Part shown: piece by piece, positions 43,611 to 53,132 of the stretch | Numbering within the stretch: position 1 is the stretch's first letter | Layout of the letters: every line of letters starts with the position of its first letter | Assembly: GCF_000964545.1 (NCBI RefSeq) | Contig: NZ_BBVD01000008.1 | Location: 124,001-188,000 of the forward strand | Length of the DNA stretch: 64,000 nt | Origin: Comamonas thiooxydans | Lineage (GTDB): Bacteria > Pseudomonadota > Gammaproteobacteria > Burkholderiales > Burkholderiaceae_C | Reading direction: 5' to 3' | Made by a program: the position numbers and the translations under genes | The notes under the pieces: generated by a model | Told to the model about the DNA's origin: nothing | The model's input: the letters and a program-made list of their open reading frames with translations, nothing else | Database searches by the model: none

Positions 43611-44381
43611 ATGAACACATCCAAGCTGCCCGCCCTGGTGCTGCACTATATTTTCGATCCTCTGTGCGGCTGGTGCTATGCCGCTGCCCCGCTGGTCAAG
43701 GCCGCGCGCGAGGTGCCCGGCATCGAGGTTCAATGGCATGCTGGCGGTATGCTGACCGGAGCCCACACGCGCACCATCACCGCGGACTGGCGTGACAAAG
43801 TCATGCCCAGCGACCAGCGCATTGCAGAGATGACGGGCCAGCCTTTTGGCGATGCCTATCTCAACGGTCTGCTCAATGACATTGGCGCGCCGCTGGACTC
43901 CGAGCCCCCGACCACGGCCCTGCTGGCCGCCGAAGCGCTGGCAGGCAAGGGCCTGGAGATGCTGGCTGCCGAGCAAAAAGCCCATTACGTGGAAGGCCGC
44001 CGCATCAGCGAGCCCGCCGTGCTGCGCGAACTGGCAGCCGGCATCGGCCTGGACAGCACGGCCTATGACGTGGCCTACGCCGAGCAAAGCGGCGCGGCCA
44101 CGCAAAAGCATATTGCCGAAAGCCGCGAATGGCTGGGCATGGTGCAGGGCCAGGGCTTCCCCACCCTGGCGCTGGAGTTCGACCACCCCGAGCAGGCTGG
44201 CCAGCGCGCCGTGCAGCGCATCGAGATCGGCGAATGGCTGGGCGATGTCGACGGCTGGAAGCAGCAGCTGGCCGCCTGGGCCGAGCAGATTGCCGAGCTC
44301 AACCAGCAGCAGGCCGGCAACACCGACACCAGTGGCGACCCCAGTTGCGGCCCCGACGGCTGCGAGCTGCCAGCGCGCTGA
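43611..44381 (+). CDS. DsbA-family (FrnE-like) thioredoxin-fold protein
   Basis: 256 residues from the ATG at 43611. The thioredoxin-fold active site is 'FDPLCGWCYAAAPLV' (CGWC). The helical insert and the cis-Pro segment 'GFPTLALE' follow. No signal peptide, so it is cytoplasmic. It belongs to the DsbA/FrnE/HCCA-isomerase-like group. The C-terminal tail has Cys residues ('DPSCGPDGCEL') beyond the fold. Confidence 0.9.
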   Translation: MNTSKLPALVLHYIFDPLCGWCYAAAPLVKAAREVPGIEVQWHAGGMLTGAHTRTITADWRDKVMPSDQRIAEMTGQPFGDAYLNGLLNDIGAPLDSEPPTTALLAAEALAGKGLEMLAAEQKAHYVEGRRISEPAVLRELAAGIGLDSTAYDVAYAEQSGAATQKHIAESREWLGMVQGQGFPTLALEFDHPEQAGQRAVQRIEIGEWLGDVDGWKQQLAAWAEQIAELNQQQAGNTDTSGDPSCGPDGCELPAR

Positions 44382-44547
44382 GCGGTACAGCCTGCGCGGC
44401 AGATACTCTTTTATTCATAGCTCACAGCGCTTTGTATTTAAAGAGTTCAGGCATTATTCAATCTTAATTCCTTATTCATCAAGCGCAAGAAGCTATCTTT
44501 TTTAATCCATCTGCCGACGGCTCCACACCCTGTCGCTATTGCCTTCG

Positions 44548-46935
44548 CTACTGCGGCAGGGCATAGGCGATCACATAGTCACCGCGCTTGGGCGACTGGC
44601 GTGCGCCACCGGCGGTGATCACCACATACTGCCTGCCGGTTCTGGGCGAGACATAGCTCATCGGCCCGCCCTGGCTGCCCACGGGCAGGCGTGAGCGCCA
44701 GATCTCCTTGCCGTTGGCGCTGTCGAAGGCGCGCAGATAGAAGTCCTGCGTGCCCGCGAAGAACACCAGCCCCGACTTGGTGACCATGGACGGCCCCAGC
44801 GTGGGCATGCCGATGGGAATGGTCAGCCACATGGGAATGCCTAGAGGACCGGTGTCACGCACAGTGCCCACGGGTACCTGCCATTTGATCTGCCGCGATT
44901 TCAGATCCACGGCCGTCATGGTGCCAAAGGGCGGCTTCTGGCAGGGAATGCCCAGCGGCGACAGAAAGCGCTGGCGCATGGCGCCGAACGGCGTGCCCTC
45001 CTGGGGCACGGCCCCCATCTCGATGCCGCTGGCGCCCGGCTTCATATCAGCGCGCGCAATCATGTAGTTCGCCAGACCCAGGCGCATATCGTTGACGAAC
45101 ATGGTCTGACTGATCGGGTCTATGGAGACACTGCCCCAGTTCATGCCGCCCAGCGAGCCCGGAAACTGCAGCGTCGGCCCCATTCCCGGCGGCGTGAACA
45201 CGCCCTGATGATCCATGTCCTTGAAGGCAATGCGGCACAGCAGCTGATCGAAAGGCGTGGCCCCCCACATATCGGACTCCTTGAGGGTCTGGTTGCCGAT
45301 ATTGGGCATGCCCGTGGAATGCGGCTGGGTCGGCGCATAGCGCTCACCGGGCACATGGCCTTGCGGCACGGGCAGCTCCTGCACCTCTGCCAGAGGCTCG
45401 CCGGTCTCGCGGTTGAGCATGAAGATCATGCCCTGCTTGGTCACCTGCAGCAGCGCGGGGTCCACCCCGCCCTGGGCATTGCTCACATCGACCAGAGCGG
45501 GCTGGGACGGAATGTCGAAGTCCCACAGATCGTGGTGCACAGTCTGGTAGAGCCAGCGCGGCTTGCCGGTCCTGATATCCATGGCCACGATGGCGGAGCT
45601 GTTCTTCTCCATCTCCGGCGTGCGCTGGGCCGCATAGAAGTCCGGCGTCGCATTGCCCGTGCCCAGATAGGCCAGCCCCAGTCTGGCGTCATAGGACATG
45701 CCGCCCCAGACATTGGGCGAGTTGCGCGTATAGGTCTGCCCCTGGGGCGGCTGTCCGGTGATGTCGGCATTGCCCGGGTCCCAGGCCCAGACCAGCCTGC
45801 CGCTGTGCACATCAAAGGCGCGCACCACGCCCGAGGGCTCGTCGGTCGAGAAATTGTCGGCCACGCGGCCGCCCACGATCACCAGGTTCTCGGCCACCAG
45901 CGGCGCCGAGGTCTGCTGATACCAGCCCTGCTTGACCTCGCCCATGCCTTCGGTCAGATCCAGCACACCGTCCTTGCCGAAGTCGGTGCATGGCTTGCCG
46001 GAGTCGGGGTCCAGCGCGATCAGGCGCGCATCGATGGTGGGCAGGAACAGACGACGCCTGCAGCCTGGCACAGCATCTCTGGGCTTGCCGAGTGCGCCCG
46101 AGGCCTTGATTGCGGCCTCATTGCCATCGAAGTAACCCAGGCCTCGGCAGCGCTGCCAGTTGGGTGACCTGGCTTCGGGGTCGAATTTCCACTTCTCCTC
46201 GCCCGTGTCCACATCCAGCGCCAGCACCTTGCCGTAGGCCGTGCAGACATACAGGCGGTCACCGATCTGCTGCGGCGTGTTCTGGTCTTCGGCACCCGAG
46301 CCAGTGCTCTGCGGCACATCGCCGGTGCGCGCCGTCCAGGCCACGGCCAGCTTGTCGACATTGTCCCGGCTGATCTGCTCGACAGCCGCAAAGCGCTGTC
46401 CTGCGGGGCCCTGCCCCCAGTCCGTCCAGTCCGAGGCCTTGATCTCCATGGAGCCTACCGAAGGCACTTCGGTGACCTCGGGGGCAATCACGCCCTTGGG
46501 TGAGAAGGCACTGACGGCCGTCGCGACTATGCCCAGGCCCAGCACCACCACCGACACTGCGGCTCCCAGGCGTCCGTAGTCGTTCATGACCAGCTTGCCC
46601 GCCTCAAGCTGTGCATAGCCCAGGGCCACCAGCAGGCCCAGCACGGCAAACACCATCAGGCGCGACACCAGCGGCCAGAACTCCCAGCCCGCATCCCACC
46701 AGGCCCAGACCATGCTCAGCACAAAGGCCAGCGCATAGAGATGGGCGCCAGCCCTGCGCCGCGCCAGCAGCAGTGTGGCCGACGCCAGCATCGCCAACCC
46801 CATCAGCACAAAGTACCAGCTGCCTCCCTTGCCGAGCAGAATGCCGCCGCCTATGGTCAGGTACAGACCCATGAGCAGCATCAGCAACGCCACTGCAAGC
46901 CAGTACCAGCGCCCGTCATTGGATGAAGGAGCCAT
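44548..46935 (-). CDS. membrane-bound PQQ-dependent dehydrogenase (glucose/quinate/shikimate type)
   Basis: 795 residues from the ATG at 46935. Five membrane segments in the first roughly 145 residues are followed by a periplasmic quinoprotein beta-propeller. Motifs: 'DWTDWGQGPAGQRFAAVEQI', 'TPQQIGDRLYVCTAYGKV', 'RCRGLGYFD', 'HHDLWDFDIPSQPAL' and 'GTQDFYLRAFD'. These enzymes oxidise glucose or quinate/shikimate at the outer face of the inner membrane and pass electrons to ubiquinone. The sequence alone does not settle the substrate; quinate is attractive for an organism centred on aromatic acids. No PQQ biosynthesis gene is in the window. Confidence 0.9.
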   Translation of the reverse strand: MAPSSNDGRWYWLAVALLMLLMGLYLTIGGGILLGKGGSWYFVLMGLAMLASATLLLARRRAGAHLYALAFVLSMVWAWWDAGWEFWPLVSRLMVFAVLGLLVALGYAQLEAGKLVMNDYGRLGAAVSVVVLGLGIVATAVSAFSPKGVIAPEVTEVPSVGSMEIKASDWTDWGQGPAGQRFAAVEQISRDNVDKLAVAWTARTGDVPQSTGSGAEDQNTPQQIGDRLYVCTAYGKVLALDVDTGEEKWKFDPEARSPNWQRCRGLGYFDGNEAAIKASGALGKPRDAVPGCRRRLFLPTIDARLIALDPDSGKPCTDFGKDGVLDLTEGMGEVKQGWYQQTSAPLVAENLVIVGGRVADNFSTDEPSGVVRAFDVHSGRLVWAWDPGNADITGQPPQGQTYTRNSPNVWGGMSYDARLGLAYLGTGNATPDFYAAQRTPEMEKNSSAIVAMDIRTGKPRWLYQTVHHDLWDFDIPSQPALVDVSNAQGGVDPALLQVTKQGMIFMLNRETGEPLAEVQELPVPQGHVPGERYAPTQPHSTGMPNIGNQTLKESDMWGATPFDQLLCRIAFKDMDHQGVFTPPGMGPTLQFPGSLGGMNWGSVSIDPISQTMFVNDMRLGLANYMIARADMKPGASGIEMGAVPQEGTPFGAMRQRFLSPLGIPCQKPPFGTMTAVDLKSRQIKWQVPVGTVRDTGPLGIPMWLTIPIGMPTLGPSMVTKSGLVFFAGTQDFYLRAFDSANGKEIWRSRLPVGSQGGPMSYVSPRTGRQYVVITAGGARQSPKRGDYVIAYALPQ

Positions 46936-47053
46936 AGCCTCACCTGAAATTAATTGCCATTTGTGTATTGCACGCCTTAACGCCGATACACATCGACATA
47001 CTTTCGAGGCTTTGCACGCCAGCCTCAGGACTACAAGCCCCAGGTAAGAAGGC

Positions 47054-47085
47054 ATAAAAAAACCGCACCGTGGAGACGGTGCGGC
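47054..47085 (-). terminator. terminator of icd
   Basis: A 9-bp stem CCGCACCGT / ACGGTGCGG with a four-base loop, followed on the minus strand by eight T. Confidence 0.88.
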
Positions 47086-47139
47086 CGCTGAGATGACAGT
47101 GCCGGCAGATCTTCAAAGCTGCCAGGCAGGCGGCGCAGC

Positions 47140-48402
47140 TCAGTCCATCATCGAGATCACCACATCCCCGAAGCCCGAGCAGGACACCTGGGTCGCACCG
47201 TCCATCAGGCGGGCGAAGTCATAGGTCACATGCTTGCTCTGGATGGCTTTTTCCAGCGACTCGACGATCAGATCCGCAGCCTCGCGCCAGCCCATGTGGC
47301 GCAGCATCATCTCGGCGCACAGAATCATGGAGCCGGGGTTCACATAATCCTTGCCCGCATAGCGCGGCGCCGTGCCGTGGGTGGCTTCGAAGCAGGCAAT
47401 GCTCTCCGACAGATTGGCACCGGGAGCAATGCCGATCCCGCCCACCTGCGCGGCCAGCGCATCCGAGATGTAGTCGCCGTTGAGGTTGAGCGTGGCCACC
47501 ACCGAATATTCGGCCGGACGCATCAGAATCTGCTGCAAAAAGGCATCAGTGATCGAGTCCTTGATGATGATGTCCTTGCCCGTCTTCGGGTGCTTGATCC
47601 GGCACCAGGGGCCGCCGTCGATCAGCTCGGCACCGAACTCGCGCTGCGCCAGGGCATAGCCCCAGTCACGGAAAGCGCCTTCCGTGTACTTCATGATGTT
47701 GCCCTTGTGAACCAGGGTCACACTGGGCTTGTTGTTGTCGATGGCGTACTGGATGGCCTTGCGCACCAGGCGCTCCGTGCCCTCGCGCGAGACGGGCTTG
47801 ATGCCGATGCCCGAGGTTTCGGGAAAGCGGATCTTGTTGGCTCCCATTTCCTTGGCCAGGAAGTCGATGAGCTTTTTCGCCTTCTCGCTGCCGGCCGCGT
47901 ATTCGATGCCCGCGTAGATGTCCTCCGAGTTCTCGCGGAAGATCACCATATTCGTCTTTTCGGGCTCCTTGAGCGGCGAAGGCACGCCCTTGAAGTACTG
48001 CACGGGGCGCAGGCAGACATACAGATCCAGTTCCTGGCGCAACGCCACGTTCAGCGAGCGGATACCGCCGCCCACGGGCGTGGTCAGCGGGCCCTTGATG
48101 GACACGGCATAGTCGCGCACAGCGGCGACGGTTTCCTCGGGCAGCCAGACATCGGGGCCGTAGACGCGCGTGGCCTTCTCGCCCGCATACACCTCCATCC
48201 AGGCAATCTTGCGCTGGCTGCCGTAGACCTTGGCAACGGCAGCGTCAGCCACCTTGCGCATCACCGGCGTCACATCGACACCGACACCATCGCCCTCGAT
48301 GAAGGGGATGATGGGTTGGCTCGGAACATTCAGTGTCTTGTCCGCGTTGACGCTGATCTTCTCCCCCTGCGGCGGAACCTGGATGTGCTGGGACGTGCTC
48401 AT
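47140..48402 (-). CDS. icd: NADP-dependent isocitrate dehydrogenase (dimeric, type I)
   Basis: 420 residues from the ATG at 48402. Motifs: 'IPFIEGDGVGVDVTP', 'GGGIRSLNVALRQELDL' with the Ser that AceK phosphorylates in the E. coli enzyme, 'FRENSEDIYAGIEY' and 'THGTAPRYAGKDYVNPGSMI' (part). It converts isocitrate to 2-oxoglutarate and CO2 in the TCA cycle. A second, unrelated isocitrate dehydrogenase lies 3.4 kb away on the same strand. Confidence 0.95.
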   Translation of the reverse strand: MSTSQHIQVPPQGEKISVNADKTLNVPSQPIIPFIEGDGVGVDVTPVMRKVADAAVAKVYGSQRKIAWMEVYAGEKATRVYGPDVWLPEETVAAVRDYAVSIKGPLTTPVGGGIRSLNVALRQELDLYVCLRPVQYFKGVPSPLKEPEKTNMVIFRENSEDIYAGIEYAAGSEKAKKLIDFLAKEMGANKIRFPETSGIGIKPVSREGTERLVRKAIQYAIDNNKPSVTLVHKGNIMKYTEGAFRDWGYALAQREFGAELIDGGPWCRIKHPKTGKDIIIKDSITDAFLQQILMRPAEYSVVATLNLNGDYISDALAAQVGGIGIAPGANLSESIACFEATHGTAPRYAGKDYVNPGSMILCAEMMLRHMGWREAADLIVESLEKAIQSKHVTYDFARLMDGATQVSCSGFGDVVISMMD

Positions 48403-48630
48403 GTTGTGGAATCTCCTAGTCTTGAATATTGCGCGGCGGCGCACCTTTTTGGTGCTATTTTGTTGCCCCCGATTTTGGCACCTTGCTCTAAGCAAATTTT
48501 AAGAAATACAGCATAAAAACCTGTCAACGGCGGCACAGAGCTGCTGTTGAGAGGGTGTGAGGGTCAGATGGGCTGCTCCTCACTTCAATCTGAAACCTGG
48601 CATTGCCGCATCTCTAGGAAATTGGCAACT

Positions 48631-48822
48631 ATGAAAAAACTACTCGCTGTCCTGATTGCTGGTTCGTTCGCTGCTGGCGCTTTTGCTCAAGCCGCCGCGC
48701 CGGCGCAGCCTGCCACACCTTCCGCAGCAGCAGCGGCGCCCACCGTCAAGCATATGAAGGCAAAACCTGCCAAAAAGCATCATATGCAGCACAGCAGCAA
48801 AAAGATGCAAAAGCCAGCCTGA
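48631..48822 (+). CDS. small secreted Ala/Lys/His-rich protein
   Basis: 63 residues. A textbook signal peptide (KKLLAVLIAGSFAAGAFAQ) is followed by a mature part of about 44 residues made nearly only of Ala, Pro, Lys, His, Met, Ser and Gln, ending 'HSSKKMQKPA'. The mature peptide is strongly basic. No family is recognised, but short basic secreted peptides of this kind are common in Comamonadaceae. It is divergent from icd. Confidence 0.75.
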   Translation: MKKLLAVLIAGSFAAGAFAQAAAPAQPATPSAAAAAPTVKHMKAKPAKKHHMQHSSKKMQKPA

Positions 48823-49036
48823 TCGCGCGCTGAAAACCGGTCTGACGATACCGGCACTCCAAGCCTCTGCACGCCGGATCTGACTCACACCCAAGCCTGC
48901 CGGACGGAAAGTTCTGCAGGCTTTGCATTTTGCAGACCGGCTCCGGCCGCCTATTTGCGACAGCGATTTGCACCGCAACCCACGCGGATTGCTATAGGCT
49001 TGTGACTTCCGACTTCCTGTTTGGCATGCAAGGCTC

Positions 49037-49537
49037 ATGAAGAACCTCCCCACCAAGACAATCCCCAAATCCGGCTGGCGCGCCCCGCTGCTGGCCCTGG
49101 CCTGCACCGCCCTGCTGGGCCTGTTCGGCAACCCGGCCATGGCCCGCGAAGAAGGTCAGCCGCAGACGAATCTGCGCCGCATCGATCTGACGGCCGGCAT
49201 GTACCGCATCGACACCCAACTGGCCATCACGCCGCAGCAGCGCGAGATCGGTCTCATGTTCCGCAAGGAGATGCCGCAGCAGGAAGGCATGCTCTTTGTC
49301 TTCGAAGTACCCGGCGTGCAGTGCTTCTGGATGCGCAACACCATCCTGCCGCTGACGGCGGCCTTTGTGGCCGATGACGGCACCATCGTCAATCTGGCCG
49401 ACATGAAACCCATGAGCGAGGACTCCCACTGTTCGGCCAAGCCCGTGCGCTATGTGCTGGAGATGAACCAGGGCTGGTTTGCCAAGCGCGGCATCAAGGC
49501 CGGCACCAAACTGGGTGGCGCGCCCTTCAATCGCTAA
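49037..49537 (+). CDS. DUF192-family secreted protein
   Basis: 166 residues. The N terminus is a signal peptide ending 'NPAMA'. The DUF192 fold follows: 'ITPQQREIGLMFRKEMPQQEGMLFVFE' (part), 'FWMRNTILPLTAAFVADDGTI' (part) and the C-terminal 'VLEMNQGWFAKRGIKAG'. Function is unknown; archaeal and bacterial members are single-domain beta proteins. Confidence 0.92.
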   Translation: MKNLPTKTIPKSGWRAPLLALACTALLGLFGNPAMAREEGQPQTNLRRIDLTAGMYRIDTQLAITPQQREIGLMFRKEMPQQEGMLFVFEVPGVQCFWMRNTILPLTAAFVADDGTIVNLADMKPMSEDSHCSAKPVRYVLEMNQGWFAKRGIKAGTKLGGAPFNR

Positions 49538-49561
49538 ACACCGCCAGAATCAGCATCCTTC

Positions 49562-50122
49562 ATGCTCTACCAGCCGCGGTTTCCACAGGCACTGAGCGAT
49601 ATCGCCGTTGCATTGCTGCGGAGATTGGAAAAATCGCAAGCGCTTGAGTCCTACCCCGGCTTCACGGTAAGGATCAATGGCGAATTGCTGCATGCACCCT
49701 ACCGCGTCTACTATGACGAACGTGAGCTGCAGCAATGCATTCAAAAAAGCAGCGGCCCCACACATCAACTGGCCCTGTGCCTGGGCAGCCGCCACGCCAA
49801 CGGGCATGTGCGCGAAATCTGTCTGCGCCAGTTGCTGGCGCATGACTGCGACTGGGTGCGGCCGTTTGTGGTCCGCGCGGCTGGCGAGTATGTACTGGAA
49901 ATTGCCGAGCATCTGACAGCCCAGACCCATAGGCTATCGCCACACAGCTACGGGCGTTTTGCTGCCGAAAACCCCGATTTTGTAACTACCTGCAAGCAGC
50001 AGGCCGCCAGTTACTGGGACTGCTACCACCGCCAACGCTATCCGCTGCTGCACCAGCATCCCGGCATACGATTTGTGCGCTGGGTTGACGAGGCACGGCA
50101 ATCACTGCCCCACGCGGATTGA
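49562..50122 (+). CDS. hypothetical protein
   Basis: 186 residues starting 24 bases after the DUF192 gene. No signal peptide or membrane segment. Stretches such as 'CLGSRHANGHVREICLRQLL' and 'WVRPFVVRAAGEYVLEI' read like a helical, possibly HEAT-like cytoplasmic protein, but the family is not certain. Its 3' end overlaps the convergent CPCC gene by about 20 bases. Confidence 0.7.
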   Translation: MLYQPRFPQALSDIAVALLRRLEKSQALESYPGFTVRINGELLHAPYRVYYDERELQQCIQKSSGPTHQLALCLGSRHANGHVREICLRQLLAHDCDWVRPFVVRAAGEYVLEIAEHLTAQTHRLSPHSYGRFAAENPDFVTTCKQQAASYWDCYHRQRYPLLHQHPGIRFVRWVDEARQSLPHAD

Positions 50123-50392
50123 TGCCACTTTACTCAGAGCGCGCGGTTCATGCCGATAGCGGTTGCGCGCTGCCGGTGGGAGCACGCTCTTGAGCATTCG
50201 GTAATCGCAGGCCCCAAAGTACTGAAAGTTGCGCCGACCTTCGCGCAGCGTCATATGGTTGGGGCCGGAGTATTCATCCGGGCAGTCCACATCCCAGCCA
50301 CTGTCTTCCCAGAAGCAGACGCTGCAGATGCTGTACTCACCACGCTCATCCAGCGAGAAATAGTCGCAGCAAGGACACTGATACAGCGGCAT
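50102..50392 (-). CDS. CPCC-family cysteine-rich protein
   Basis: 96 residues from the ATG at 50392, which places the family signature at the start: 'MPLYQCPCCDYFSLDERGEY' followed by 'CSVCFWEDSGWD'. The two Cys pairs look like a zinc ribbon. Then 'GPNHMTLREGRRNFQYFGAC' follows as in other members. Function is unknown. It is convergent and slightly overlapping with the preceding hypothetical gene. Confidence 0.85.
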   Translation of the reverse strand: MPLYQCPCCDYFSLDERGEYSICSVCFWEDSGWDVDCPDEYSGPNHMTLREGRRNFQYFGACDYRMLKSVLPPAARNRYRHEPRALSKVASIRVGQ

Positions 50393-50490
50393 GGAGCGCC
50401 TTTCATAAATTCGGATCAAATCAAGCTACAGCGCTTATACATCAGGCACAGGAAGCTTCCATTTATATAGCAACTACTGAGACCGGACAC

Positions 50491-50528
50491 AAAAAAGCCG
50501 GCGACCTTTTCAGGTCCACCGGCTTTTT
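50491..50528 (-). terminator. terminator of the monomeric isocitrate dehydrogenase gene
   Basis: A long stem AAAAAGCCGGCGACCT with a nearly perfect complement and T-run on the minus strand, 55 bases after the stop codon. Confidence 0.85.
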
Positions 50529-50582
50529 ATGGAGCACTGCCTGCACGCAGGCGGGGCAACCCGCGCTGCGAGGCAAGCTGGC

Positions 50583-52814
50583 TTACACCGACGCGATGGC
50601 GGCGTTGAAGGTGGCGCTGGGGCGCATCACGGCGTCCAGCTTGGCCACGTCGGGCATGTAGTAGCCGCCAATATCGGCAGCCTTGCCTTGCACTTCCTTC
50701 ATCTCGGCCACGATCTTGGCTTCGTTCTCGGTCAGGCTCTTGGCCAGAGGTGCGAACTTGGCCGCCAGTGCTGCATCTTCGGTCTGAGCAGCCAGAGCCT
50801 GGGCCCAGTACAGAGCGATATAGAACTGCGAACCACGGTTGTCCAGCTCGCCGGTGCGGCGCGAAGGCGACTTGTCTTCGTCCAGCAGCTTGCCGGTGGC
50901 TTCGTCCAGAGTCTTGGCCAACAGCTTGGCGCGGGCATTGTTTTCCTTGATGCCCAGGTCTTCAAACGAGACGGCCAGAGCCAGGAATTCACCCAGCGAG
51001 TCCCAGCGCAGGTGGTTTTCTTCCACCAGTTGCTGCACATGCTTGGGAGCGGAACCGCCAGCACCGGTTTCGTACATGCCGCCACCGGCCATCAGAGGCA
51101 CGATGGACAGCATCTTGGCCGAGGTGCCCAGTTCCAGAATCGGGAACAGGTCGGTCAGATAGTCACGCAGAATGTTGCCGGTCACCGAGATGGTGTCCAG
51201 ACCGCGGGCCACGCGCTCCAGCGTGTAGCGCATGGCGCGCACTTGCGAGAGGATGTGGATTTCCAGGCCGTTGGTGTCGTATTCCTTCAAGTAGGTCTGC
51301 ACCTTCTTGATCAGCTCGGCTTCGTGCGGACGATAGGGGTCCAGCCAGAACACGGCAGGCATGCCGGAGTTGCGGGCACGGGTCACAGCCAGCTTCACCC
51401 AGTCACGGATAGGAGCATCCTTGACCTGGCACATGCGCCAGATGTCGCCAGCTTCCACGTTCTGGCTCAGCAGCACTTCGCCGGTGGCGATGTCCACGAT
51501 GTTGGCCACGCCGTCTTCGGCGATCTCAAACGTCTTGTCGTGCGAGCCGTACTCTTCGGCCTTTTGCGCCATCAGACCCACGTTGGGCACGGTGCCCATG
51601 GTCTTGGGGTCGAAGTTGCCGTGCCACTTGCAGAAGTTGATCACTTCCTGGTAGATACGGGCAAAGGTGGACTCAGGCATCACGGCCTTGCAGTCGTAAG
51701 GCTTGCCGTCAGCGGCCCACATCTTGCCGCCCACGCGGATCATGGCGGGCATGGAAGCATCCACGATCACGTCGTTGGGCGAATGGAAGTTGGTGATGCC
51801 CTTGGCGGAATCGACCATGGCCAGACGCGGACGGTGCTCCTGGCACTTGTGCAGGTCACGGATGATTTCTTCGCGCTGCGAAGCAGGCAGGGTCTCGATC
51901 TTCTCGTACAGATTGGCCATGCCGTTGTTCACGTTCACGCCCAGCTGATCGAACAGCTTGCCGTGCTTTTCGAAGGCTTCCTTGTAGAAGATCTTCACGC
52001 AGTGACCGAACACGATGGGGTGGGATACCTTCATCATGGTGGCCTTCACGTGCAGCGAGAACAGGATGCCCGACTCGCGGCAGTCTTCGATTTCCTTTTC
52101 ATAGAAGGCGCACAAGGCCTTCTTGCTCATGAACATGGAATCGATCACTTCTGCCGCCTGCAGCTTGACCTTGTCCTTGAGAACGATGCTGTTGCCGGAC
52201 TTGGTCTCCAGCACCATCTTCACTTCGCGGGCCTTGTCCAGCGTCATGGACTTTTCGCCGTGGTAGAAGTCGCCCTCTTCCATGTGCGACACATGTGTTT
52301 GCGACCACTGCTTCCACTCACCCATGGAATGGGGGTGCTTCTTGGCATAGTTCTTGACCGCAGCAGGCGCGCGGCGATCCGAGTTGCCTTCGCGCAGCAC
52401 GGGGTTCACGGCAGAGCCGATGCACTTGTTGTAGCGTGCCTTGATGTCCTTTTCGGCATCGGTCGTGGCGGTTTCAGGATAGTCGGGGATGGCGTAGCCC
52501 TTGCCCTGCAATTCCTTGATCGCTTCTTGCAGCTGGCCCACGGATGCGGAGATATTGGGCAGCTTGATGATGTTGGCTTCAGGCGTCAGCGTCAGCTTGC
52601 CCAGTTCAGCCAGGTTGTTCGGAGCGCGTTGGGCTTCGGTCAAAAAGTCGGGGAACTCGCCCAAGATGCGGCCTGCCAGCGAGATATCGCTGGTCTCCAC
52701 ATTGATGCCGGCCGGTGCTGCGAAAGCACGGATCACGGGCAGGAATGCGCTGGTAGCCAGGCGGGGAGCCTCGTCAGTCAAGGTGTAGATGATGGTGGGT
52801 TGCTGCGTACTCAT
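50583..52814 (-). CDS. monomeric NADP-dependent isocitrate dehydrogenase (type II)
   Basis: 743 residues from the ATG at 52814, the normal length of the monomeric class. Motifs: 'TIIYTLTDEAPRLATSAFLP' at the start, 'LREGNSDRRAPAAVKNYAKKHPHS' (part), 'DGVANIVDIATGEVLLSQNVEAGD' (part) and 'FWLDPYRPHEAELI'. It does the same reaction as the dimeric Icd at 47.1 kb but is unrelated in overall sequence. The two likely differ in regulation. Confidence 0.95.
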   Translation of the reverse strand: MSTQQPTIIYTLTDEAPRLATSAFLPVIRAFAAPAGINVETSDISLAGRILGEFPDFLTEAQRAPNNLAELGKLTLTPEANIIKLPNISASVGQLQEAIKELQGKGYAIPDYPETATTDAEKDIKARYNKCIGSAVNPVLREGNSDRRAPAAVKNYAKKHPHSMGEWKQWSQTHVSHMEEGDFYHGEKSMTLDKAREVKMVLETKSGNSIVLKDKVKLQAAEVIDSMFMSKKALCAFYEKEIEDCRESGILFSLHVKATMMKVSHPIVFGHCVKIFYKEAFEKHGKLFDQLGVNVNNGMANLYEKIETLPASQREEIIRDLHKCQEHRPRLAMVDSAKGITNFHSPNDVIVDASMPAMIRVGGKMWAADGKPYDCKAVMPESTFARIYQEVINFCKWHGNFDPKTMGTVPNVGLMAQKAEEYGSHDKTFEIAEDGVANIVDIATGEVLLSQNVEAGDIWRMCQVKDAPIRDWVKLAVTRARNSGMPAVFWLDPYRPHEAELIKKVQTYLKEYDTNGLEIHILSQVRAMRYTLERVARGLDTISVTGNILRDYLTDLFPILELGTSAKMLSIVPLMAGGGMYETGAGGSAPKHVQQLVEENHLRWDSLGEFLALAVSFEDLGIKENNARAKLLAKTLDEATGKLLDEDKSPSRRTGELDNRGSQFYIALYWAQALAAQTEDAALAAKFAPLAKSLTENEAKIVAEMKEVQGKAADIGGYYMPDVAKLDAVMRPSATFNAAIASV

Positions 52815-53132
52815 CTCTTGTCTCAGGTTGTGAAAAAAGGGGGAAAGGTGCCTTGGGCCTGCATCCCGGGCTTGCGCAATGGGGCCTGACACAGCGGGAC
52901 GACACTTTCTTGATGCAATGCGTTCCCACAATACAAAATTCTACGCGCAACCGGGCCGATTTTTTCAAGTCTTGTACAAGACTCAAGGATTTAGCTCAAC
53001 TTTCAAAAGGCGTTTTCATTGGGAAACAGGCTTTTTTTCCCGGTTTTCTGCCATGTAAAAAGTCGCACTGCCGCATTCATTTAGCGGCCATCACAGCCGT
53101 GCAAGTTGCGTTGAAAAGTTGCGTTGCGCGGC

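Noticed and set aside
50529..52889. 786-codon plus-strand frame opposite the monomeric isocitrate dehydrogenase
   Set aside because: Low-complexity His/Gly/Val-rich translation typical of an antisense frame; the minus-strand gene is full length with all motifs.
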